Shown here in pieces: positions 40,053 to 48,937 of a stretch of DNA of 64,000 nt. Each line of letters starts with the position of its first letter. Position 1 is the first letter of the stretch. Source of the stretch: Mycolicibacterium phlei (GTDB lineage: Bacteria > Actinomycetota > Actinomycetes > Mycobacteriales > Mycobacteriaceae); NCBI RefSeq assembly GCF_001583415.1, contig NZ_CP014475.1, positions 4,278,001-4,342,000 of the forward strand, in the 5' to 3' direction. Position numbers and translations under genes: made by a program. Below the pieces are notes generated by a model, which made no database searches, was not told the origin of the DNA, and worked only from the letters and a program-made list of their open reading frames with translations.

Positions 40053-41833
40053 GAGCGCAGGAACCGGCCCGCCGCCTCGACGGCCGGCGCCGAGCTGCCC
40101 GCGTCGCTGACGAACACCGCCAGCGCGAGGTCGCCCGCGATGCCGACGAACCAGCCGTGCGCGTGGGTGTCGTCGATGTACTCGGCGGTGCCGGTCTTGC
40201 CCAGCAGGTCCGGGATGTCCTGCAGCTGGGTGGCGGTGCCGCCGGTGACGGTCTCGCGCATCATCGCCCGCACCTGCTCGGCGACGACGGACGGCAGCGG
40301 TTCGGGCTCGCGGTCCGGGGTGCCGGGGTGGCCCTCGACGATCGCCGGCGCGGGCACCGACCCGCGGGCCAGCGCCGCGGCGACCAGCGCCATCCCGAAC
40401 GGCGTCGCCGTCACCCGGCCCTGGCCGATGCCCTCCTCCACCCGCAGCGCCGGGGTGTCGGCGACGGGCACCGCGCCGGTGACGGTGGTCATGCCGGGTG
40501 CGGTGTAGTCGATCCCGAGGCCCAGCTGGGCGGCGGCCTTCGTCAGCCCGTCGGGCGGCAGGTTCACCGCCAGCCGGCCCATCGTGGTGTTGCAGGACCG
40601 CGCGAACGCGGTGTGCAGCGGCACCTCGCCGAGGTCGAAGTTGTCGTCGTTGGGGATCTGCCTGCCCTGGATGTTCTCGGTGCCCGGACACCCGACGACG
40701 CTGTCCGGGGTGACCTGCCCGGCCTGCAGCGCCGCCGACACCGTCACCGTCTTGAACGTCGACCCGGGCGGATACAGCCCGGTCAGCGCGATCGGGCCCT
40801 GCGCGTCGGCGGGCGCGTTCTGCGCGACGGCCAGCAGACCGCCGGTCGACGGCTGAATCGCCACCAGCGCGGCCGGGGTGGGCAGCGGGGCCAGCGCGGC
40901 CTCGGCGGCGCGCTGCAGCCCGATGTCGAGTGTGCTGGCGATGTCGCCGACGGGTTTCGGGTCCTCGCCGCCGACGCGGCGGGCCCCGGCGTCGGTCTGC
41001 GCGGTGACGGCCCATCCGGCGGCCTCGTCGGTGCGCTGCTGCCACAGCTCGGCCAGCCCGGACAGCGTGGGCGACGCCAGCGTCCGGTCGGTGGCCAGCA
41101 GCCGGGTCTGCGGGGCGAGTTCGACGCCGGGCAGCGCCGCCAGCGCCGCCTCGATCGGGGCGAGGTCCTCCTGGCGCAGCGTGATCGCGGTGACGGGTTT
41201 GCCGCCCGCGGCCGCGAGATCGGCCCGCAACGACTCCGGGGTGATCCCGGGTTCGATCGGATTCACCAGCGCCGCAACGGCATTCACGTCGACTTCCGTC
41301 GACAGGTTGACCAGCGTGACGATGTGCTGGGTCAGCAGTTCGGCGCCGGTGCGGTCGAGCACCCGCACCGCCGGGTCCGGGTGCAGGGTGACGTAGGACA
41401 GCGGCCCCTCGTCGAGTCCGGGTGCGACGGTCGCCGGGTCCCAGGTGATCGTCCAGTCGTCACCGTCGCGGGTGGCGGCACCGGTGCCGCGGTAGGTCCA
41501 CCGACTGGCACCGTCGCGGAACGTCCAGGTGGCGTCGAGGCTGAAGGTGCCGGTGTCCTCGCGCACCTGCACCGATTCCACGGTGAACTCGGCGTTGGCG
41601 CCGAGGCTGTCGAACAGTCCGGTGAGCGTCTCGGCGGCCCGCGCCGGGTCGGAGGTAACGTCCGCCGCGGCGGCGGCGTCGCCGGCGGTGAGCGCCTCAG
41701 CGAACCGCTGCACCGCGGATGTCAGCCGGTCCTCGGCGTTCGAGCAGCCGCCGGCAACGGCGACCAGAACGGCGACGAGCAGAACACGTGACGTTATGGC
41801 AAAGATTGCCAACGCTTTTCGCGACAGGTGCAC
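40049..41833 (-). CDS. Penicillin-binding lipoprotein (class B PBP with NTF2-like domain)
   Basis: A protein of about 594 residues. A lipoprotein signal (VLLVAVLVAVAGGC, lipobox AGGC) is followed by an NTF2-like MecA-N domain (about 35-145), a dimerisation domain, and a transpeptidase domain with STFK (near residue 358), SCN (near 414) and KTGT (near 546). This matches the PBP-lipo / Rv2864c type that cross-links peptidoglycan and has low beta-lactam affinity. It is unusual here, lying between ispH and the DUF6542 gene, a place where M. tuberculosis has no PBP gene. GTG 41833, 11 bp after the ispH stop, suggests co-transcription with ispH. Confidence 0.85.
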   Translation of the reverse strand: MHLSRKALAIFAITSRVLLVAVLVAVAGGCSNAEDRLTSAVQRFAEALTAGDAAAAADVTSDPARAAETLTGLFDSLGANAEFTVESVQVREDTGTFSLDATWTFRDGASRWTYRGTGAATRDGDDWTITWDPATVAPGLDEGPLSYVTLHPDPAVRVLDRTGAELLTQHIVTLVNLSTEVDVNAVAALVNPIEPGITPESLRADLAAAGGKPVTAITLRQEDLAPIEAALAALPGVELAPQTRLLATDRTLASPTLSGLAELWQQRTDEAAGWAVTAQTDAGARRVGGEDPKPVGDIASTLDIGLQRAAEAALAPLPTPAALVAIQPSTGGLLAVAQNAPADAQGPIALTGLYPPGSTFKTVTVSAALQAGQVTPDSVVGCPGTENIQGRQIPNDDNFDLGEVPLHTAFARSCNTTMGRLAVNLPPDGLTKAAAQLGLGIDYTAPGMTTVTGAVPVADTPALRVEEGIGQGRVTATPFGMALVAAALARGSVPAPAIVEGHPGTPDREPEPLPSVVAEQVRAMMRETVTGGTATQLQDIPDLLGKTGTAEYIDDTHAHGWFVGIAGDLALAVFVSDAGSSAPAVEAAGRFLRS

Positions 41834-41844
41834 GCCCGACGACG

Positions 41845-42846
41845 TTACGCGCGTGCGGGCCGGATCTCCCTCGGCAACGCGAAGACGAGCGTTTCGTTGG
41901 CCGTCGTCACCGACTGCACCGTGTCGTAGCCGAACTCGGCGAGCCGCTCCAGCACCCCGCGCACCAGGATCTCGGGCACCGACGCGCCGGAGGTGACCCC
42001 GACCGTCGTCACCCCCTCCAGCCAGGCGGGATCGATGTCGTCGGCGTAGTCGACGAGGTGCGCGGCGTCGGCGCCGGCGTTGCGGGCCACCTCCACCAGC
42101 CGCACCGAGTTCGACGAGTTGCGCGAGCCGACGACGATCACCAGCTCGCACTCCGGCGCCATCGCCTTGACCGCGACCTGACGGTTCTGGGTGGCGTAGC
42201 AGATGTCGTCGCTGGGCGGGTCCTGCAGCGTCGGGAACTTCTCCCGCAGCCGCCGGACGGTCTCCATGGTCTCGTCGACGCTCAGCGTGGTCTGCGACAG
42301 CCAGATGACCTTGTTCGGGTCGCGCACCGTGACCTTGTCGACGGAGTCGGGGCCGTCGACCAGCTGCACGTGGTCGGGCGCCTCACCGGCGGTACCGATG
42401 ACCTCCTCGTGACCCTCGTGGCCGATGAGCAGGATGTCGTAGTCGTCGCGGGCGAACCGCTTGGCCTCGTTGTGCACCTTGGTGACCAGCGGGCAGGTCG
42501 CGTCGATGACCTGGAGATTGCGCTCCCTGGCGCTCTGGTGCACCGTCGGGGCGACACCGTGGGCGGAGAACACCACGATCGCGCCCTCGGGCACCTCGTC
42601 GGTCTCGTCGACGAACACCGCCCCGGCCTTGGCCAGGGTCTCCACCACGTGGCGGTTGTGGACGATCTCGTGACGCACGTAGACGGGGGCACCGTGCTTC
42701 TCCAAGGCCCGCTCGACGGTCTCGACGGCGCGGTCCACGCCTGCGCAGTACCCGCGTGGTTCGGCCAGCAGCACCCGTTTGCCGTTCGCGCCCCGGGTCA
42801 CCGAGCTCGAAGCGCCCGGAATCCCCATGTTGATAGTCGGCGGCAT
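41845..42846 (-). CDS. ispH: 4-hydroxy-3-methylbut-2-enyl diphosphate reductase
   Basis: A 333-residue IspH (LytB), last enzyme of the MEP isoprenoid pathway, reducing HMBPP to IPP and DMAPP with a [4Fe-4S] cluster. The three cluster cysteines are Cys34 (GYCAG), one in DATCPLV near 118 and one in ICYATQNRQ near 215. His residues in VHNRHVV and FSAHGV and the SGASVPE segment complete the active site. ATG 42846 gives MPPTINMGIPGAS, as in mycobacterial homologues; starts further upstream overlap the divergent gene. Synteny with Rv1110. Confidence 0.96.
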   Translation of the reverse strand: MPPTINMGIPGASSSVTRGANGKRVLLAEPRGYCAGVDRAVETVERALEKHGAPVYVRHEIVHNRHVVETLAKAGAVFVDETDEVPEGAIVVFSAHGVAPTVHQSARERNLQVIDATCPLVTKVHNEAKRFARDDYDILLIGHEGHEEVIGTAGEAPDHVQLVDGPDSVDKVTVRDPNKVIWLSQTTLSVDETMETVRRLREKFPTLQDPPSDDICYATQNRQVAVKAMAPECELVIVVGSRNSSNSVRLVEVARNAGADAAHLVDYADDIDPAWLEGVTTVGVTSGASVPEILVRGVLERLAEFGYDTVQSVTTANETLVFALPREIRPARA

Positions 42847-42911
42847 GGGTTCCAGGGTACGCATCGGCGGGCTAGCCAGACCAGCGGAGATCTCGCCCGT
42901 AGGCTGTGGCC

Positions 42912-43505
42912 ATGGCAACCGCACCGTATGGGGTCCGTCTGCTCGTTGGCGCGGCGGTCACCGCGATCGAGGAAACCCGCAAACTTCCGCAGACCATCCT
43001 GACCTACCCGATGACCGTGGCCAGCCAGGTGGCGCACCTGGTGATGAAGGTGCAGCAGGACGTCGCCGAGCTGGTCATCAAGGGCGACGAGGCGCTGGAG
43101 ACGATCTTCCCGCCCAAGGACGAGCAACCCGAGTGGGCCACGTTCGACGAGGACCTCGAGGAGGACGAGGGTGATGACACCCCGGCGCCCGGGGACGGCG
43201 AGCGGCTCACCGAGGGCCGTTTCGCGCTGTTCAGCGAGGGGGCCGAGTCGGCAGCCGAACGCGGCAACGGGGACAAGCCGGCAGCGGAGAAGACCGAGAA
43301 GACGGCCGAGAAGACGGCTGAGGTGCCCGCGATCGTCACCGAGCTCGACTACGAGTCGCTGACGCTGGCCCAGCTGCGGGCCCGGCTGACGTCGCTGAGC
43401 GTGGCCGACCTCGAGGCGCTGCTGGCCTACGAGGAGGCCACCAAGAAGCGCGCCCCGTTCCAGACGCTGCTCGCCAACAGGATCACCCGCGCGTCCGCCA
43501 AGTGA
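42912..43505 (+). CDS. Lipid droplet-associated protein homologue
   Basis: A 197-residue protein matching the Rv1109c type annotated as lipid droplet-associated. An N-terminal amphipathic/hydrophobic region (YGVRLLVGAAVTAIEETRKLPQTILTYPMTVASQ) is followed by an acidic, Lys/Ala-rich linker (EKTEKTAEKTAEV) and a helical end (LAQLRARLTSLSVADLEALLAYEE) that resembles a SAP-like or C-terminal helical motif. Probably coats lipid stores. ATG 42912 is favoured; GTG 42906 lies two codons upstream. xseA starts 13 bp downstream. Confidence 0.82.
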   Translation: MATAPYGVRLLVGAAVTAIEETRKLPQTILTYPMTVASQVAHLVMKVQQDVAELVIKGDEALETIFPPKDEQPEWATFDEDLEEDEGDDTPAPGDGERLTEGRFALFSEGAESAAERGNGDKPAAEKTEKTAEKTAEVPAIVTELDYESLTLAQLRARLTSLSVADLEALLAYEEATKKRAPFQTLLANRITRASAK

Positions 43506-43518
43506 GCCGCGCGCCCCG

Positions 43519-44739
43519 ATGACTGAACCGGAGCCGGGCAAGTCCCCCGAGAACCCCTGGCCGGTGCGCGCGGTGGCGACCCGCGTGGCCAAGTACATCG
43601 ACCGGCTGGGCACCGTGTGGGTCGAGGGGCAGCTGACCGAGCTCAAGGTGCGCCAGACCACCGCGTGGATGGTGCTGCGCGACCCGGCGGCCGACATGTC
43701 GCTGACGGTCAGCTGCCCGCGCGACCTGGTGGTCAACGCACCGGTGCCGCTGTCGGAGGGCACCCAGGTGCTCATGCACGGCAAGCCGCAGTTCTACACG
43801 CGCAACGGCTCGTTCAGCCTGCGCATCTCCGAGATCCGCGCGGTCGGGCTCGGTGAGCTGCTGGCCCGCATCGAGCGGCTGCGCCGGCTGCTCGACGCCG
43901 AGGGGCTGTTCGACCCGCGGCTCAAACGCCCGCTGCCGTTCCTGCCGAAGGTGGTCGGGCTGATCACCGGCCGCGCCAGCCACGCCGAGCACGACGTTCT
44001 CTCCGTCGCCAATGACCGTTGGCCCGCAGTGCAGTTCGCGGTCCGCAACACCGTCGTGCAGGGACCGAACACGGTGCCGCAGGTGGTCGAGGCGCTGCGC
44101 GAACTCGACGCCGACCCGGACGTCGAGGTGATCGTGATCGCCCGCGGCGGCGGCAGCGTCGAGGACCTGCTGCCGTTCTCCGACGAGACGCTGTGCCGGG
44201 AGATCGCCAAGTGCACCACCCCGGTGGTCAGCGCGATCGGCCACGAACCCGACAACCCGCTGTGCGATCTGGTGGCCGACCTGCGCGCGGCCACCCCCAC
44301 CGACGCGGCCAAGCGGGTGGTGCCGGACGCCGCCGCCGAGCAGGTCCTGATCGCCGATCTGCGCCGCCGAAGCGCCCACGCACTGCGCAACTGGGTGCAC
44401 CGCGAGGAACGCATCATCGACCAGCTGCGCAGTAGGCCGGTGCTGGCCCAGCCGCTGGCGGCGCTGGACGCGCGGGCCGAGGAGATCGAGCGGGCGCGGG
44501 CCGCCTGCCGCCGCGACATCAACCGGATGATCAGCGCCGAGGCCGAGCGGATCGGCCACCTGTCGGCGCGGCTGCAGACGCTGGGGCCGGCGGCGACGCT
44601 GGCGCGCGGCTACGCGGTGGTGACGGCGACCGACGGTACGGTGCTGCGCACGACGGCCGACGCCCCGGCGGGCACGCGGCTGCGGGTGCGGGTTGCCGAC
44701 GGCGCGATCACAGCGGTCAGCGAGGGACCGGAGGGATAG
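43519..44739 (+). CDS. xseA: Exodeoxyribonuclease VII large subunit
   Basis: A 406-residue XseA. An N-terminal OB-fold (VWVEGQLTELKVRQTTAWMVLRD, about 30-55), the nuclease core with LITGRASHAEHDVLSVANDRWP, DVEVIVIARGGGSVEDLLPF and SAIGHEPDNPLCDLVADLRAATPTDAAK, and a C-terminal coiled-coil region with LARGYAVVTATDGTVL. It degrades single-stranded DNA to oligonucleotides and acts with XseB in repair. ATG 43519; the xseB start is 4 bp after its stop. Homologue of Rv1108c. Confidence 0.96.
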   Translation: MTEPEPGKSPENPWPVRAVATRVAKYIDRLGTVWVEGQLTELKVRQTTAWMVLRDPAADMSLTVSCPRDLVVNAPVPLSEGTQVLMHGKPQFYTRNGSFSLRISEIRAVGLGELLARIERLRRLLDAEGLFDPRLKRPLPFLPKVVGLITGRASHAEHDVLSVANDRWPAVQFAVRNTVVQGPNTVPQVVEALRELDADPDVEVIVIARGGGSVEDLLPFSDETLCREIAKCTTPVVSAIGHEPDNPLCDLVADLRAATPTDAAKRVVPDAAAEQVLIADLRRRSAHALRNWVHREERIIDQLRSRPVLAQPLAALDARAEEIERARAACRRDINRMISAEAERIGHLSARLQTLGPAATLARGYAVVTATDGTVLRTTADAPAGTRLRVRVADGAITAVSEGPEG

Positions 44740-44743
44740 CTGA

Positions 44744-44956
44744 ATGAAGCCCATTAGCGAACTGGGGTATGAGGAAGCGCGGGACGAACTGATCGATGTC
44801 GTCCAACGCCTCGAGCAGGGCGGCCTCGATCTGGATGCGTCGCTGAAACTCTGGGAACGCGGTGAAGAACTGGCCAAACGATGCGAAGAGCACTTAGCTG
44901 GAGCGCGTAAGCGAGTGGCCGACGCGCTGGCCGCCCGAGACTCCGAGGACGCCTGA
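44744..44956 (+). CDS. xseB: Exodeoxyribonuclease VII small subunit
   Basis: A 70-residue XseB: ELGYEEARDELIDVVQRLEQGGLDLDASLKLWERGEELAKRCEEHLAGARKRV is the complete family core of two long helices (quoted here only as a landmark; its key parts are YEEA, LEQGGLDLDASL and WERGEEL). It binds the XseA coiled coil to form the working enzyme. Translational coupling with xseA is likely (4-bp gap). A hairpin at 44977 follows. Confidence 0.95.
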   Translation: MKPISELGYEEARDELIDVVQRLEQGGLDLDASLKLWERGEELAKRCEEHLAGARKRVADALAARDSEDA

Positions 44957-44976
44957 GAGGCCCTTGACCGCGCAAC

Positions 44977-44996
44977 GACCCCTGTCGAAAGGGGTC
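44977..44996 (+). terminator. Hairpin terminator after xseB
   Basis: GACCCCT-GTCGAA-AGGGGTC: a perfect 7-bp stem with a 6-nt loop, 20 bp after the xseB stop. It is followed by GAAAGTAGAA rather than a T-run, as is common for mycobacterial terminators. It ends just before the KstR-type operator. Confidence 0.6.
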
Positions 44997-45001
44997 GAAA
45001 G

Positions 45002-45015
45002 TAGAACACGTTTCA
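45002..45015. promoter_or_regulatory. KstR-type operator upstream of 3beta-HSD gene
   Basis: TAGAACACGTTTCA fits the mycobacterial KstR consensus TnnAACnnGTTnnA at every fixed position. It lies 15 bp before the ATG of the 3beta-hydroxysteroid dehydrogenase gene. The M. smegmatis orthologue is a known KstR target, so cholesterol-responsive derepression is expected. Confidence 0.8.
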
Positions 45016-45030
45016 GTTACGCTGCTCGGC

Positions 45031-46134
45031 ATGGCTGACTCCACGCCGAGCGCTGCCCGGGTCGAGGACCTGGGCCGAATCCTGGTCACCGGCGGGTCCG
45101 GCTTCGTCGGCGCCAACCTGGTCACCACGCTGCTGGACCGCGGGTTCGCGGTCCGCTCCTTCGACCGCGCCCCGTCACCGCTGCCCGCACACCCCCGCCT
45201 GAAGGTCCTCGAGGGCGACATCTGCGACCCCGACAGCGTCGCGGCGGCCGTCGACGGCGTCGACACCGTGTTCCACACCGCGGCGATCATCGACCTGATG
45301 GGCGGCTCCTCGGTCACCGAGGAGTACCGGCAGCGCAGCTACGCGGTCAACGTCACCGGCACCGAGAACCTGGTGCGCGCCGCGCAGGCCGCCGGGGTGA
45401 AGCGCTTCGTCTACACCGCGTCCAACAGCGTGGTGATGGGCGGCAAGCGCATCAAGAACGGCGACGAAACCCTGCCCTACACCGAACGATTCAACGATCT
45501 TTACACCGAGACCAAGGTCGTCGCCGAGAAGTTCGTGCTGTCCCAGAACGGGGTCGACGGGCTGTTGACCTGTTCCATCCGGCCCAGCGGCATCTGGGGT
45601 CCCGGCGACCAGACGATGTTCCGCAAGGTGTTCGAGAACGTGTTGGCAGGCAACCTCAAGGTGCTGGTCGGCAACAGGCGGGTCAAACTCGACAACTCCT
45701 ACGTGCACAACCTGATTCACGGTTTCATCCTCGCCGCGCAGCACCTAGTCCCCGGCGGCAGCGCACCCGGGCAGGCGTACTTCATCAACGACGGCGAACC
45801 GATCAACATGTTCGAGTTCTCCCGCCCGGTGCTGGAGGCCTGCGGGCAGCCGTACCCGAGGATCCGGGTGCCCGGCCGGCTGGTGTGGCTGGCGGTGACG
45901 GTGTGGCAGTGGCTGCACTTCCGCTTCGGCGCACCGAAGCCGTTGATCGAACCCCTTGGGGTGGAACGGGTCATCCTCGACAACTACTTCTCGATCGCCA
46001 AGGCGCGGCGGGACCTGGGCTACCGGCCGCTGTACACCACCGACGAGGCGATGGCCGAGTGTCTGCCGTACTACGTCGAACTGTTCCACCAGATGAAGTC
46101 GGCGGGCGAACCGGCCGGCGCCGCCGCGCGGTGA
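45031..46134 (+). CDS. 3beta-hydroxysteroid dehydrogenase/isomerase
   Basis: A 367-residue extended-SDR enzyme, homologue of Rv1106c. The NAD motif is VTGGSGFVGANLV (about residues 20-32), and the catalytic YxxxK is YTETK in RFNDLYTETKVVAEKFV near 155. The FINDGEPINMFEF and FRFGAPKPLIEPLGVERV regions are typical of the HSD family. It oxidises cholesterol's 3beta-hydroxyl and isomerises the double bond to cholest-4-en-3-one. A KstR-type site precedes it. An alpha/beta hydrolase starts 10 bp after its stop and may be co-transcribed. Confidence 0.92.
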   Translation: MADSTPSAARVEDLGRILVTGGSGFVGANLVTTLLDRGFAVRSFDRAPSPLPAHPRLKVLEGDICDPDSVAAAVDGVDTVFHTAAIIDLMGGSSVTEEYRQRSYAVNVTGTENLVRAAQAAGVKRFVYTASNSVVMGGKRIKNGDETLPYTERFNDLYTETKVVAEKFVLSQNGVDGLLTCSIRPSGIWGPGDQTMFRKVFENVLAGNLKVLVGNRRVKLDNSYVHNLIHGFILAAQHLVPGGSAPGQAYFINDGEPINMFEFSRPVLEACGQPYPRIRVPGRLVWLAVTVWQWLHFRFGAPKPLIEPLGVERVILDNYFSIAKARRDLGYRPLYTTDEAMAECLPYYVELFHQMKSAGEPAGAAAR

Positions 46135-46144
46135 TAATCCGGGG

Positions 46145-46873
46145 GTGAGCTTCGCGACCAACGGCGCCACCCGGCTGCACTACCTCGACTCCGGTGGTGA
46201 CGACCGCGGTGCGCCGATCGTGTTCGTGCCGGGGTTCACCTGCGTCGCCGACGACTACACCGAGGTGCTGCCGGTGTTCGGCCGCCGTGTCGTCGTGGTG
46301 GAGCTGCGCGGGCACGGCCGCAGCGACGCCCCCGGGAGTGGTTACGACTCAACGACTCTCGCCTCCGATGTGGGCGCGGTGGTGGACGCGGTGACCGACG
46401 GGCCGGTGCATCTGGTGACGTTCTCCCGCGGCACCCCGTACGCGCTGCTGTGGGCGCTGGCGCACCGCGACCGGGTCCGCTCGGTGTCGATCGGCGACTA
46501 CATCCCCGAGGAGATCACGCTGCCGCCGGAGGCGGTGTCGTTCCTGCTCGACGGGCGCTGGCGCGGCACCCCGGTCAGCGAGCGGGTGAACCGCGCCGCC
46601 GGCGAGGCGATCATCGCGGCCGCGCGCCGCCAGTCGTTCTGGGAACCGCTGGCACAGTGGCAGCCGCCGCTGCTGGTGGTGCGCAGCCCGAACAGCCCGC
46701 TGGTCCCGCAACAGGCGTGGGACCGCTACCACGCCGAGTTCCCGACGGCGTCGCTGCACGTGTTCGCCGACTCGCCGCACGACATCTTCCGGCCGGACCG
46801 GCAGCGCTACCCCGCACTGGTGCGCGCCCACGTCGACGCGGTCGACGCCGCGCTCACGGTCACGCAGGAATAA
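46145..46873 (+). CDS. Alpha/beta hydrolase
   Basis: A 242-residue hydrolase. FVPGFTCVADDY at the oxyanion position, VTFSRGTPYALL as nucleophile elbow (SxG present, first Gly of GxSxG replaced by Thr), and DSPHDIFRPD with the catalytic His. Probably an esterase or lipase-like enzyme. GTG 46145 lies 10 bp after the 3beta-HSD stop. It could be part of the same KstR-controlled transcript, but its family alone does not show a steroid role. Confidence 0.8.
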   Translation: MSFATNGATRLHYLDSGGDDRGAPIVFVPGFTCVADDYTEVLPVFGRRVVVVELRGHGRSDAPGSGYDSTTLASDVGAVVDAVTDGPVHLVTFSRGTPYALLWALAHRDRVRSVSIGDYIPEEITLPPEAVSFLLDGRWRGTPVSERVNRAAGEAIIAAARRQSFWEPLAQWQPPLLVVRSPNSPLVPQQAWDRYHAEFPTASLHVFADSPHDIFRPDRQRYPALVRAHVDAVDAALTVTQE

Positions 46874-46900
46874 TTCCGGCCCGCAGCGGTTGGCTTCGGC

Positions 46901-47740
46901 ATGACCGGTTTCCACGAGGGCGAGCTGGCCGTGCAGACCCGCGCCGGGGTGCGGGAACAGGCGGCCCGGCTCGGGCGGGGCATGCTGGCCGCGCCGGACC
47001 TCAACGGCAGCATCGGCGCCTTCCTGGCGGCACGGCAGTTCGCCGTGGTGTCGGCCCGCGACGACGACGGCCGGCTGTGGACGTCCCCGCTGCACGCCGA
47101 GCCCGGGTTCCTCGACGGCCGCGACCGCACCCTGCGCGTGGCCGCCCGCCCCGCGCCCGGCGACCCTCTGCACAGCCTGACCGCGGGCCGGCCGGTCGGG
47201 ATGCTGGCCATCGACTTCGCCAACCGGCGGCGGGTCCGGGTGAACGGCACCGTCAGCGACGCGGACTCCGGCGCCCTGGTGATCGACGTCGACCAGGCCT
47301 ACGGCAACTGCCCGAGATTCATTCAGCCACGCGATCTTTCACCCGCGCCGCCGTCGGCGGCCCCGGACTTCACCCGCGCCGCCACCCTCGACGCCGAGCA
47401 GGCGGCCGTCATCGCCGCGGCCGACACGCTTTTCCTCGGCACCGCGCATCCGACCCGCGGCGCCGACGCGTCCCACCGCGGCGGGCCGCCCGGGTTCATC
47501 GACGTCACCGCGAACACGCTGTCGTGGCCGGACTATCCGGGCAACAACATGTTCAACAGTCTGGGCAACCTCGCCGTCGACCCCGCCGCGGCGGTGCTGG
47601 TCGTCGACTTCACCACCGGCACTACCGTGCAGGTCTCAGGCACCGGTGCCATCGAGTGGTCCGGCACCGACCGGCGCGTGGCGCTCACCGTCGAGGCGGT
47701 CGTCGGGAGCCACCGGCCGGATCTGCGCGCCGTCCAATAG
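46901..47740 (+). CDS. Pyridoxamine 5'-phosphate oxidase-like flavin/heme-binding protein
   Basis: A 279-residue split-barrel (PNPOx-like) protein in two parts. Residues about 30-150 contain FAVVSARDDDGRLWTSPLHAEPGF and the telling YGNCPRFIQPR; residues about 155-270 contain FLGTAHPTRGADASHRGGPPGFI and LSWPDYPGNNMFNSLGNL. Members bind FMN, F420 or biliverdin; the exact cofactor cannot be read. ATG at 46901. It stands alone after the hydrolase and before the alcohol dehydrogenase. Confidence 0.78.
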   Translation: MTGFHEGELAVQTRAGVREQAARLGRGMLAAPDLNGSIGAFLAARQFAVVSARDDDGRLWTSPLHAEPGFLDGRDRTLRVAARPAPGDPLHSLTAGRPVGMLAIDFANRRRVRVNGTVSDADSGALVIDVDQAYGNCPRFIQPRDLSPAPPSAAPDFTRAATLDAEQAAVIAAADTLFLGTAHPTRGADASHRGGPPGFIDVTANTLSWPDYPGNNMFNSLGNLAVDPAAAVLVVDFTTGTTVQVSGTGAIEWSGTDRRVALTVEAVVGSHRPDLRAVQ

Positions 47741-47777
47741 CCGGAAGTACCCGCCGGTATTCGCCTAGCGTTGAGTC

Positions 47778-48833
47778 ATGACGACGATGAAGGCGCTACG
47801 GCTGGTGGGGTGGAAGTCCGAACCCGAACTCGTCGAGATCCCCAAACCGACCCCCGGACCGGGACAGGTGGTGGTCAAGGTCGGCGGCGCCGGCGCGTGC
47901 CACTCCGATCTGCATCTGCTGCACGACTTCGACGCCGGGATGATGCCCTGGCAGGTGCCGTTCACGCTCGGCCACGAGAACGCCGGCTGGGTGGACGCGG
48001 TCGGTGAGGGCGTCGGCACCGTCGCCGAGGGTGACGCCGTCGCGGTGTACGGCCCGTGGGGCTGCGGCACCTGCGAGCGCTGCCGGCTCGGGATGGAGAA
48101 CTACTGCGAGAACCCGCTCGGCGCACCGGTGTTCAGCGGTGGTGGCGGGCTCGGCCTGGACGGCGGGATGGCCGAGTACCTGCTGGTGCCGTTCGAACGG
48201 CTGCTGGTCCGGCTGCCCGACGGCCTGGAGCCGGCCGCCGCGGCGCCGCTCACCGACGCCGGGCTCACGCCGTACCACGCGATCCGGCGGTCGTGGCCGA
48301 AGATGACGCCGACGGCGACGGTCGTGGTGATCGGCGTCGGCGGGCTGGGCCATCTGGCGGTCCAGCTGATCAAGGCGACCACCGCCGCGCGCGTCATCGC
48401 CGTCGACAACCGCAGGGCGGCACTGGATCTGGCCGCCGCGGTGGGCGCCGACCACACCCTGGAGTCCGACGCGTCCACCGCGGGCGCGATCCGCGACCTG
48501 ACCGGCGGGCGCGGCGCCGACGTGCTGCTGGACTTCGTGGGCGCCGACGCCACGATCGAGCTCGCCCGCGCGGCGGCCCGGCCGCTGGGCGACGTCACGA
48601 TCGTCGGCATCGCGGGCGGTTCGGTCCCGCTGTCGTTCTTCTCCCAGCCCTACGAGGTCAGCATCCAGACCACGTACTGGGGGTCGCGGCCCGAACTCAT
48701 CGAACTGCTCGACCTGGCCGCGCGCGGGGTGCTGCACATCGAGTCGACGACCTACTCGCTCGACGACGCCGCGCAGGCGTACCGCGACCTGCACGAGGGC
48801 AAGATCCGCGGCCGCGCGGTCATCGTTCCCTGA
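47778..48833 (+). CDS. Zinc-dependent NAD(P) alcohol dehydrogenase
   Basis: A 351-residue medium-chain dehydrogenase. The catalytic zinc ligands are Cys in GACHSDLH near 40 and the GHENAGWV segment near 65. The structural zinc site is CGTCERCRLGMENYC near 96-110 (four Cys). The Rossmann motif is VIGVGGLGHLAVQL near 185-198. Substrate probably a primary or secondary alcohol. ATG 47778 with GTTGAG upstream. Followed by three hairpins. Confidence 0.9.
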   Translation: MTTMKALRLVGWKSEPELVEIPKPTPGPGQVVVKVGGAGACHSDLHLLHDFDAGMMPWQVPFTLGHENAGWVDAVGEGVGTVAEGDAVAVYGPWGCGTCERCRLGMENYCENPLGAPVFSGGGGLGLDGGMAEYLLVPFERLLVRLPDGLEPAAAAPLTDAGLTPYHAIRRSWPKMTPTATVVVIGVGGLGHLAVQLIKATTAARVIAVDNRRAALDLAAAVGADHTLESDASTAGAIRDLTGGRGADVLLDFVGADATIELARAAARPLGDVTIVGIAGGSVPLSFFSQPYEVSIQTTYWGSRPELIELLDLAARGVLHIESTTYSLDDAAQAYRDLHEGKIRGRAVIVP

Positions 48834-48854
48834 CGACCTGGGTCCCTGACGCTC

Positions 48855-48937
48855 GCGAGGCTGTAACCTCGCAGCGAAAGTGCGAGAGCGGACCTGCGTG
48901 GTTGCAGGTTCGCGGAGGGATCGCGGGCGTACCCGCG
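48855..48937. terminator. Three successive hairpins between convergent genes
   Basis: Perfect 6-bp stems: GCGAGG/CCTCGC (48855-48872, loop 6), ACCTGC/GCAGGT (48892-48909, loop 6), and CGCGGG/CCCGCG (48922-48937, loop 4). They fill the 110-bp gap between the convergent alcohol dehydrogenase and SRPBCC genes and probably act as a two-way terminator. None has a T-run. Confidence 0.5.
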
